Assembly: GCA_914767715.1 (NCBI GenBank)
Contig: OU612065.1
Coordinates: 40,052,001-40,116,000, forward strand
DNA from: Membranipora membranacea
Taxonomy: Eukaryota > Bryozoa > Gymnolaemata > Cheilostomatida > Membraniporidae
Reading direction: 5' to 3'
DNA: 64,000 bases
The notes under the pieces are model-generated. The model did not search any database. It was not told the DNA's origin and saw nothing but the letters and a program-made list of their open reading frames with translations. How positions within the stretch are numbered: position 1 is the stretch's first letter; the number at the start of each line of letters is the position of its first letter. This document shows positions 49,601-61,600 of this stretch, piece by piece. Made by a program: the position numbers and the translations under genes.

Positions 49601-52600
49601 AGCGTTACATATCACGTAACAAAGCGGCGAAATCATGTGCAAAGATGATAAAGCTGTGAAAGTAAAATATTAGTAAAAAACTCAAACAAACCTATATTGT
49701 TATTATCTGCAGTGCTATTTTCATCTGCATGCAACGTGTCAGCTGAAAATTATATCATCAGAGTGACACAAACAGATTATGAAATCAATCACACAGTTAC
49801 TAACTAAAGTATCAGGTGTTTTTGGGAGTGAAACTGAAGGAAATCACAAATTAATACACAAGTAGTCAGAGGATTGGTCAGATGGTAAGATGGGTATCTG
49901 ATACAGTAGTTTGGGTATCTGATACAGTAGTTTGGGTATTTACGCTTATAGGAAATTTTATTATTGGGGAGGGGAAGGCATTATTATTGTGGATTCGTAA
50001 TGAGATCCGCTACAGTTAGGAAATCTTGCGAAATCATCTTACAAGGTTTGACCTGAATAGCTACTCTACATTTGACCTTATTTTCCTCCACTCAGAGTTG
50101 CTTCCTACTACTGATAATCTGCTGCCTTTTGACAGCGGCTCATAAGTTGTAAGATCCTAATACGATAGCAGGATAATCAGATCAAACCTGACCTACTTGT
50201 AGCCATATCTACATTTATATGGCACAGCTCATGTAAAGTAGGAGGAGACTTACAGTTAGACATCGGTTTGTCCGCTGGAACAGTTTGTCCATTCTCGCCC
50301 ATTCTCATCTGTGTAACTTGTTTTCTAGAACCATAAGCCTTAGCACCAGCCCTGCCTGATCTCTGCTGTTGGGCGGCCTCTTCAGCCTCCCGCTCTTTAC
50401 GCGCCCTGCAGATACAGTAACACCATATTAATTAATCTCAAAACAGGGGAGGGTTTTGCTTATATGGCTTCACAATAATTTCGTCAGAATTTCAATGACA
50501 TGAAATGTAAAAATCAGTTGTTTCACTATATCATTATTTGGCATATCAGAGTTGTTTGTTCTTGTTGGATATTTTTGTCAAGATCATCGATGACAATAAC
50601 TTTCTCTCGTGCAGTGAACTGGTAATAGTTATGCTTGTGTCATCATAGAAGTACTAGATAAGTGCTTACTTTCAGAGCAACCAAAGTCTTAGACTAACAT
50701 AAAACATGAACTATCAGCAGTTTTTTAGTGGATTGTAATATTATTGGCTACAGTCCAAACTTACGCTCTTTCAGCCCTCCTTTTCTCTAAGTACGACATT
50801 CCATCAGGTGGAGGTGACTCCTGCTTAGACTGAGGATCATACTTTAGTTTATCGAGTTTTGAGGGTAGGGCGGGCTCCTCTTCAATAGTCTCTCTCCTTG
50901 TAGCCAGTGGGGATCCACCGCTATCAGAGTGACCACCTTGAGCAGAGATTGATCGTCTACTCTTTCTGTTATCGCCTTCACTCTTTACTCGAGGAGCTTT
51001 TCTGTGGGACACAGTAATATAATATAATATAGCACGATATTGCAGTGATCACCATTTAAATACATTGAAATGGAAATGTTTGTAATGTAATGCAATGATA
51101 TATCACTATAGCACCGATGGCGCTTCATGAAAGGCCTCAGAAACTTTCTGCAACTGGTGTATAAGAAACTGTCAGCTCAGTCTCTACATCGGAAAATAAG
51201 ATCAATTGCATGATATATACTCAGTGGCAAGGTCAGCTTGAAGAGCTCATAGTCCAAGTTCTTTGATTGTGGCTATAAAACCCCCATGCAATGATCACCA
51301 CTATCTTATTATTTCACATTATTATGATGTTCTAACCTGATCTCTAGAGTATCACCAGAGTTTGAGTCGCCATCCTCAGCACGTAACGCCGCCTCGTATG
51401 CATTCAGCTGTGACACAAGGTCAAGGTCGGCTGAGTTTTTGGTCATGTGACGCTGGATGATAGCCTCCATTCCCTGCTCCTCCATATAATCTGTGATATC
51501 ATAAAAAGTGTCCTGATCTGAGATTCCATTGAGGATCTGCAAAGAAAGGAGAGGATAATTCTACATGTCAATATTGATGAAACGACACACTCAATACTCA
51601 ATCATGGAAAGGCAGGGCCAACTATGTTCTCTGATATTGAGATCTGCTTCCCGTTGTTTTTTTTATCCATGTACAGGCGCCGCCTGTGGTTGCAGCTTTT
51701 CTTCAAAATTTCCATTCATCTCTCTTAGGATATGCACCATATGCCTCACAACATACCACCGGACATACCGTATCATAGCAGTTAGATAACTTAGTAAGTA
51801 TATAGAGTGCTTAGCTAACAACTGTTCAATTGTTATCAAGTTATCACCACTTTCATTGTCGCAGGCCGTCAAAGGCTAAATATTTTGATCAGGGTGTTGA
51901 CCAATAAATCGCCTTGATAATGTGAGTATTATCACACAAGCTGAAAGATTCATAAAGATAAAAATATTGATACAAGCCATAATTATCATCTCACAGCATG
52001 CTGTTGACATACTTGCTAGGCATTCCTTATAAATCCCATAGAAAATGAGCTTTGCTTGTGGCACATTTTATTGAGGCCTATTTGAGAAGAGCAATAATGG
52101 AATTTGATACTAAAATCCACAAATATTTGCCTCAATTTTTATAAGACCCACTTTAAAAACAACAACATCGCAATCAGGAACTCCACGCCAACATATCAAC
52201 TTATCAATAGACTTTGAATATGTGGAAATGAATAATCTGCTGGAGTGACGTAGGAGCCAAGAGAACATCCTAAACAAAGTGCCACTATCTCATCTGATAG
52301 GCTATGTAATAATGACTATTGTACTTGAAATCACTCAAACATAATCCAGCTATTATTAGGTAAGGAGCAAATTGGTTTTTGGTTGCATGATTCAAACATT
52401 GTGATTTTATGCACATCCTATTTCTAGAGCTATGATTTTTAATAGCTACTGAGACTGATGATGCTCGCAGTTAGTATTACTCATCATAGCAATGTTCACA
52501 TGAGATGAACCTATAAACATTACAGTCAGTGAAGGTCATATCCATCTATACTGTGACTCTCAGACCACCAGAAGGTCACATGTAACTGTTGCTCACCAAA

Positions 52601-55600
52601 CATTGATATGATATCGATGTACTGCCAGACCATGAAGCAAATGAAGAAAGCACATCTGTGACATGAAGTATTAAACGGTGAGGAAGGCGTTAGGCTGAAC
52701 CGTAAAATCACAGAGTATGGATAGGTTATCCTGATTCAGTAAATAGTGACTTATCTCAGCAAGTCTGTGAGGACGGTGGGACGGGTCATAGCGTTCTGCA
52801 AACTAAGGCAGGCAACTTTTCGACGGATAATGCTGCTCGACTGCATAATGCCACAATATCACAACCTTCTCTTTTAACAAACTACTTGGTTGCTACAGAT
52901 AGTAACCAACCTACCTTATTGATGAGTGTCATAGCAAAGAGACATAACTCCGAATCCCCTCCGTCTCTCTCATTTAGTATGTCTACTAGACTCTGGAATG
53001 GTGTACCTCCTGTAATAAATATATACAGTACACGTGGTCAATAATGGTCAGGATATCATGGTGAGGACAGGAGAACTGGTAGGTTATGGCAGGTGAATGA
53101 AGTCCTAGTTGCTTAGCGTGGATCCCACATAAGACCTCTCGGCTTTTGGACTTTTGTCAGATCTTCAGTTTTGTGGTTTGAGACTGAGAGTTTGACCATC
53201 GTACAGTGAGGTAATACGATGTATGCAATGTGTGAGTGGAATCAGTAACACGATCTCAAGGTCAATGCGTCTTTTAGATATGTTATCATAATCATGAGTT
53301 TAAGTGCTTCACGAGATAATTTGCGTTTGTGGTGAATGCTTATTGCGTATTTCCAAACATACTATACATTAACTGATTGATTGATAATAAAACTTTTCAC
53401 CTCAATAAAAGTGTTCAGTACTCTAGAGGCGAAGCACAAGTTTCACTCATATGTAAATTAGCAGCTCAATTATCATTTACATAAATGTATTCTAAGATTG
53501 AAAAATGCAGTAGGACGAACATGTTCTCAATATGTATGTATGTACAGCAATGTAAAACATCATAAGAAAATAATATAATTACTATAATTAGCAGGTAAAG
53601 GCCCTACATTAACCTATTGCTCAACAAACATTCATTTGCAAAGAAAATCATCAACTCATTGACTCAAACATCTACGCTGACTCAGAATAAAATAAGAGAA
53701 TTGAATTCACATTAACTCATAGCCAAGTAACTCTAGACTGATTGCTAGTCCATGCAGGATGTGTATATAACACTTAGTCTAGGAGTTTAAGTGATTGATC
53801 ACACAAATTTTTTAAAGCACTGGAAGTGTCATATCGTGAATTACTGTACACTGTCAAACTAGCTTACATGTGGATTATGTGGATCCTGGCTACTTTAAAG
53901 GGCTCCACTTGTATATAACAGGTTAAGTGTTGAGACTCTTATCATAAGCTCAGATATCCTACATCTGAGGGGCAATATTCTTGTAAAATGGCGGAAAACA
54001 TCAGTTATTGTCACAAAGACTCTGTAGGGTGGTTATCGCCCAACACTGACACACCACTGCAGGTGCACAGCTGTCATCTAAGTGAACAAATCATAAATGC
54101 TTATTTGAAATGAAGTCTTTGACTCCCATCAAATAGGATATGTCACAGCACTCCACATTCCGACATGGCTATCACTAATCCCCTCTATAATCCTTACAAA
54201 TATTTCTCACATATTAGTATTAATGTTTCTTTTTTATATTGTTTTTAGATTTTATGCAGGCATCCAAAGCTGCAGCCTGAGGTTTGCGGCTGGAGAGGTT
54301 TTTTGTTGAGAAGTTTTGATGAGTCACTGTATACGTTGGATAAGTTGATATTTTAGGTGACTTGTCTTCTTTGAACGTCATTTTAGAGGGAAGAGTGAAG
54401 ATAAATAATTTCTTAATCTATGACATGTAGGCCTATACACAATATATATTACCATGACTTCTAATTTATTGCCCGGTTTCTAAGAATAACCCATGTTGAT
54501 TCTAGCTAGACCTGATCACGTCTATTGAATTTTAGCACCTTCAGATGTTGCAGGTCATGGAATGGAATCCATAACTCGGTCTTGGTGCCACACGTATACT
54601 CTCTATTCCCGGGAAGTGAGATGAGTTTAGCACAAGACTTTTTATCAAACATAGCTCAGATTTCAGTATGACAAGAGCTTGCAATCCTAGATGAATAGTA
54701 CACTAAGTCTGATGGTGGCCTCACCTTTTTCTTCATCGACAGACTGCACAGACTCGTACACCCGACTCGAGTTCTGTTCTGTGTACTCAACAAACACCAA
54801 CAGCAGCTTCAGAGCCGTCTTCACTACCAACCGATACTACAAAAGTTAAATAAAACATAACAGGTTAGTATGAGCTCCCCAAACTCTCAACCCCGCCCGT
54901 CGTCCCATATACCAGGGGAGATAATGAGAGGTCACTGTATAAATAAGGATGGTGACTGTCATCTAGTCTGAGATTTCAGACTGATAACTAGTGTGATTTT
55001 GATCCCTCCGGCTCGTAATCTGAGCCACCAAAGTCGATCTGTACCTGCGCCAGACATCTATCGCTGACAGGAAGTTTGTAGCGTTTTCAAACCAATGACC
55101 CTGCCTTATTGAAAAACGTCTTTGAAAATCATGGCTCCAGTGTAAACTTGTAACACCAATCACTTCTAAACTAGTGGACTTTAATTAATCAGATCTCAGT
55201 TCATTGCCTGGACATGTATGGGTTTAAATTTTTGTGACACTCTGTCAAAAATGTTGTCTACAGATGTCAACCCACCCTTGATTATGTATAGGTTAAGTCC
55301 TGAGTGTGCTGCACTGAAGTTACAAAACCTGCAGCTATCAGAATACTAAAGCCCAGTTCTCACCACTACTTTAGATTTATAATAAAGCGTCTGGCAGCAC
55401 GCCATTGCATAAATATGTCATATAACATGACCGAGATGGTAGCTATCAGCTCTATTTTTTGGTGGTGCGCTGCCCGATGTTATGCTGGGGTTTCTAAAAC
55501 ACTATAGGCTAAAACCCTGTGTTTGCTTGTGTTGTGGTAATATATGGTAAGACAGGAACCAGGCTTAAGCAGGACCCACAATAATTGGAAGTGTAGGCAA

Positions 55601-58600
55601 TTTGCATTAACTACAGATTGGTTTTTAATCAAATATTAAACCATTTATAAGCATGTAAATCGTAATTATTTTTGGTAATTGATTTGAGAGGTGTATTAGG
55701 TGTAATGACCTGATTCGCTTAGAATAAAATTTACATTTTTACGATTGTAAATACCAGCGTGACTAATACTGTGTTGTACAAGTTAAGAATTTGACATTTG
55801 AAACTAATTCACATTCTATGAGCATATCCCAGACAAAGCTATCACCTGTATATTCTTACATCAGTGTGAATTTCATATAATCAAAATCGATTTATGGATA
55901 GAATATGTCTGGGCTTGAATTTGAAGATAATGGGTACATAATGAATAGTATTACAACATTTTATAACTGATAGCCATCCAAATTACAGTTTTGGGAAAGT
56001 TCACAACACTGGGAAATATTGATCTTGCAGCTTATGGGTGTAACAACATGTTTTATTGTCATGAAACCATGACTTGTCATAAAAATAAGAGTGATTAAAG
56101 TGCAGGTCGCACTTTGCAGAACCTGAAAGAATGTAGGTGTGCTCTTTTTGTCCAGATTAATGGGTCAAATCTTATCAATACTAAATAGAGCCTGCAGCTA
56201 TATAAGCTTTCAGTACAACAAAATGTTTTATCTCTGTAATAAAATGTTTTGTTCTTGAAATCTGGGTTGCATCAAGATGTGTAACCTGATGCAAAACAAT
56301 GCCTAGATACTGCAAAACTTAGCCGTACACATATTTCTGTCTGATCGCAGGCCTGATGTTATGTTAGAGAGTTTAATTTTGTGTGCAATAAAATTCATGA
56401 TGGATGTTCATGTATATTACAAAAAGCGTTTTGAGTGAAGACATTGAGACTGCAGGCGTTGGGTTGCAGTTCTGCAGTAATACCCACAATGCACTTGTTA
56501 TTGTAATTGATAACAACATGATTTAGATAGCAGACATAGGCTGGTCGTGCCGGTGATGGGGTTACAGTACAGTTAACTAGTGATGTATACTTACTTTGGA
56601 TGAAGTTAGAGTATAGAGCCAGTGTAGAGTCTGAGGATGAGAGATAACCCCGTTCATACCATCAACATACAGCATCACCTGACCGAGGGCTGACAAATAA
56701 CAAATAACATCAAAATACATACAATATGGATGTGTGAGATACATACATACATACAGGGCTGTAGGGCGAACTGTTTGGGAAAGCATAAAATATTCCTTAG
56801 AAATTTGAGGTTTTGGATTTACTCTTACCCCTTGCCTACCAACACAAACACATTTCAACTCTGTAGTTACCCACAATAACCTAGGCTATGTGGGTCATTA
56901 GGTTGAATGTGTATGTAAAACTGACCCAAAAAGTTTAACTCTTCCCTAATATGATAAGAAACCAACCACAATATCGCAGATTGCAAAAGTTACCACCTAC
57001 AGGAGTAGAAGTAGAGTACGAGGTACGAGGGTTGAGACAGTGTTATATGCCTGTTGTTCCCCTCCTATACATACACTCTGGTCAGAACTCCCAATTGAGT
57101 GACACAGTAGCCTCCATCTTATTACCGTGGGGGAAGTAATTAATTATTGTTATAAGATTTTAAGATGATAACACTTAGCTCTTAATCATTGTGGAAAGTA
57201 TTATCACAAGAGCCAACAATCTATTACCAAGAAAACAAAGCTATACAGGTAACAGTCTGAACACTAAGACTGTCTCCCTGTCTAAGCCTTCAGACTATAG
57301 ATCTTGGAATTTTTGCATTGATCTTTGCTACTAAAGCTTGCCAATAATGTGCAGTTCATTCACAGAGGCCAGTAACACATAAAACCAGCCAAGTTATTAA
57401 TGTTTAAACAATAAATGATTATGGAGCTGAGGGCATTCATACAGGGATTTATGTCTGCATTCAAGAGCCTGTAAGCTAATCCCTGTAAAGCTCCCACTGC
57501 TGCACCCATGTTATGATTCAGGTAAGATTTAGACTCAGTACAATAATTGTATATCTACTCTACAGATGCAAACTAAAGTCACCTACATATATGTCTACAA
57601 TTTACAATACTCTCTGGCTTAATTAAAAATGTGCCTTTTCTGAGCAGCTTTGATTTTGACAAGATGATTACGATCTGGAGACATATAAGCCAGGCGCTGA
57701 TGCCTGTAGCCTCAGCCTACTGCATTTCCATGAGCTTGGACATGTTCGGACATGTTCGATCCATTGAAACAAAGCAATTATCTCAATAGGATTTAGGGCA
57801 TCTACAGTCTTATCACTCATTCAACATATTCGGAATTTCATTCACCAAAAGAACTCGGCCAATTTAAAAATGTTTGTCATGGGAATTTTAATTCTTATAA
57901 TTACAATATTTTTGGCAATAAATGGAATAACTCAGCAGTAAAACCTTGAAAATCTATATGGTAATTTCCATATATAATATAATACACCATTTATATGTTT
58001 ATGGTAACTTCACATGGATCCATTCATGTCCATCACATGAGAAGGCTTGCACAGCATCAATGAATGCATAGAATGTGAACTAAATTAATGAGCTAAAAAC
58101 GTCTGATATTTTGCTGAAGGTCGTGGCCACAGATATGGGTTTATCACACAAGCCTAACCGCCAAGCTGTCATAATCCATATCTCTAAAGTGAGTTATGTG
58201 CAGTTTGTCTCTCAAACTACGTAATAAAAATACCAACTTAGAAAGTCTGCTAAAAATAAAGCATGCCGATATTAGAACGCCTTTTCATGGTTTAAAATAT
58301 TTTTAGTGAGCTACTCATTCTCCTTTCTCTCGCCCGGGGGGGGGGGGGGGCGTCGGACGAGGGGCAAAAGTTTGGGGGGCACAGACTACTTTTCCAGCAA
58401 TCCCAAACTCTCCGAAAACGAAACGACGCGTAAACAATAGACAGAGTTTCGTTGTTACTGTTGAGGACAAAACAATCTAGCCTTTGTTTCAACTTTTCGT
58501 CCTGTCTTGCGAAAAGATATCAGCTGAGTTGTTTTTATGTTGATGTATTGTTAGGCGCAATGTTGAGAAAACTTGTAACAATGTACGCAACACAGAGCAC

Positions 58601-61600
58601 CCCCACCTCACTACAAGCCTCTTCTTATCAGATCACTTGAAAAAAAACTTCAGATGTTGGAGGTGTCTTTGTTGTGAAGGATCTCACTCTTATAACTAGC
58701 CATGATTGCCAAACCGGTCTTGAGAGTTATTGGCAACCAAAGTCCCTCAGGAGTCAAGACGTCACTGCAATCTCTAGGGCAATCATTCCACCAGCTATCA
58801 AAACTATCATACAATCACATTTTGTAAATTGTCGCAGTCACATCTAAAATGATGCCAAATTATTTTCTCGCCCACAATCGATTTCTTGTCAGTTAACCAG
58901 CTGCACATACTTGCATCCTGCCTTCTCATACTGATATCCACAACACTTCCATCTGGGCAAAGCTACTTCTCTGTTTTGACCAGAAATGTATTCCTGGTTA
59001 ATAATGTATAGTCCTAGCTAAGGACAGTCACGTCTCCACAGAGCAGACCCAAAGCAGTATCTCAAACTAAAATGTCCCAAAGAGCGCACTCCTAGACGGA
59101 ACTGTATACATCTTGAGTGAACGATTTGGGAATGAATTGAGCAAATTGAAGTACCAGATATCGAGGCTACTTGTCACTTAGTGCTTGTGAAGATTCATAA
59201 AGCCAGATGGTGGTGCTGTTTTACTATGACGAGCGGTGTGTATTGATACTATCGTACTGATGGCACTGATAATACCACACTTACCTCTGAGGATATAGTT
59301 CTGATGATTCTGGTCGGCCTCCGTACCGACTTTGATGAGACAATCCAGCCCATCACTAGATACAAACTCGTGAACCAAATCCTTATCATCCTGTAACATA
59401 GGTACAGATATCGTAAGAGCAACCACATGGTAATCTGCAGGAGAATCTTGTATGACTAACGAACATTGGGACCATAGTTTTGAGAATGTAGTTATGACCT
59501 TGCCTGCTTTATGCTTACAGCAAGCTATACAAGCTGCTCATTGAGACAATTGGATCTTCCTGTCTCAGTAGATTTGACTAGTGGGCAGCGCAAGAGTTCT
59601 GTAACCCACCCCCACACCTGCCGCATTCACTACATATAATATTTATCTTGTAGAGTTGCTGTTTGAAGTCCCTGGAGAACATCGTTACAGCTAACAGATC
59701 TCTGTATAATCTACTCTGTTTATTCTGCACAAGGCCCTGGATGTATCAAAATGTCTCTGGTGTATTTATCGCTCTTCAACCTCACAGGGAATGTCAATAG
59801 GGGGCAAACTCCATTCCAATAATTAAGTGTTCAGTTCACCCATCAAACATATAAACTCAGTATTTATATGTTTATCGGTTCACCCCACCCACCCAAAGCT
59901 GATGGTACCCTCATAGTGGTTATGTGCTTTTAATCGATCAAAGTTTTTTAATAAAATGAAGATAAGCTTTTATGGAATGCAGCTCATATCTGATTGATTT
60001 ATTCAGGAAGCAGTTACTTTTCTGTGTGTTCACCAGAACCTTATTAGCATCTACTGGCCAACGCAGCTAGGTGTGTGGGACTGCAAACAATCCCTATACA
60101 GGTGAGGCCAGTAAAACAATGATACGCACTAGGGCCAATGACTCTAGTATTTATAATCTTTGCTAGGGCTGTCAGCCTGTGATGTAATAGGCGAGATAGA
60201 ACAGCTATTATTAACGATGTACCAGATTTCACATACACAAACATGTGATTTAGTATGAATAGGAAATTGCAGTCTCAATTTACAATCCTGCTATTTACAG
60301 GCATCAGGGTTATTCCGAGACGGCAACAGCCAAGACTAACAGCGTGGTAATTTGCCGTTGCATGTAATGTGTGCTTAATGGCACCCTTGAAATCAGCTAA
60401 CTGACAATTTATATTGAATTTGATCATAGGATGTGTAATTTTAACATGAAGTAGCCCGCGCTTGGTCAAGTCACAGACAATTTACCTGCTGGAGGGGAAC
60501 AAATTGCTTTGGAATTAATCCAAAATTTCATCCACAATTACTTATGAACACAAAGTTCATCATGACACTGTCTTGTTCACACCCTGATGACTAGTCTGCG
60601 ACATTCCCTCCCTCCCTCCTTCCTCCAGTTCTATCCACATTCTTCAGCCATGACTAAGAGACTGTGACAAAGATTGATGTTTTGTAAAAAGTAGTACTTC
60701 ACATTTAAGGGTAATTACTTCAAATTTAAAAGAAGTTATTGATGTTTATCAAAATGATTTACCTGAAATATTTGCTTTAGAGAGAACAAAGCACGCCTCA
60801 ACTCCCGGCCTTCAGAATTCAGCAGTTTTTCTACAAACACAAAGTCAACATGTAAAAAGAGCAGAGTCTTTATGATCAGGTAATCATGTAATATGTAGTT
60901 TATTATGAGGCTGAATGTTAGAGTAAATACTCTTTGTATTTACTTTACGATATCAGTATATTTTTCTCCATAATCATCGGCTGTGAAAACAAGATCATTA
61001 TGTGAACATAATCAAGTTAAATATCAGACTATCAGTGAAAGGCAGCGAAGTTGGCCTGTACTGAGCAAAAGATTCATCCATTGAATCAGAGGCCCTTGTA
61101 AGCTTCCCTGTAAGTTGGACCGTATGATTCAGAGAGAATCTGATTTCAGAGAAAAGTCAAAATTTATATCAATGTCAATCCCAAGTCATTAAACTGTGTC
61201 ACTGATCTCAAGGTACTGACAGGCTTTCATCTCCCACACGCTTAGACTTCAGATGAAACCTTTACAGAAGAAAGCATATCCTTTGTGGCGAGACAGAGTA
61301 TGAACAATGAATTATTTCTTGTCTTTGGTGTGAAGAGTTATGAATAATGCATATATGAATCAATGCAGTCCAGTATTTTTCTGATGATATAATTAAACAC
61401 TGATGGAATGGCAAGCAGGAAGACATGTTAAAACGTTATTGTGATGATAATTGATGTGAAGTGATCAGGTACTGATTGGTTATTGATGAGCATCGTTGAG
61501 ATTGAGCAGCGAAGCCTGGCAGCGGCTCATCATATCATTACCACATAATATGACTCTTTCATGTCTCCGCCTCATGTAGTCGACCATTTGAACAAGTAGT

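Noticed and set aside
56951-57139. 62-codon plus-strand open frame inside an FHOD intron
   Set aside because: No splice partners or motifs; probably chance.
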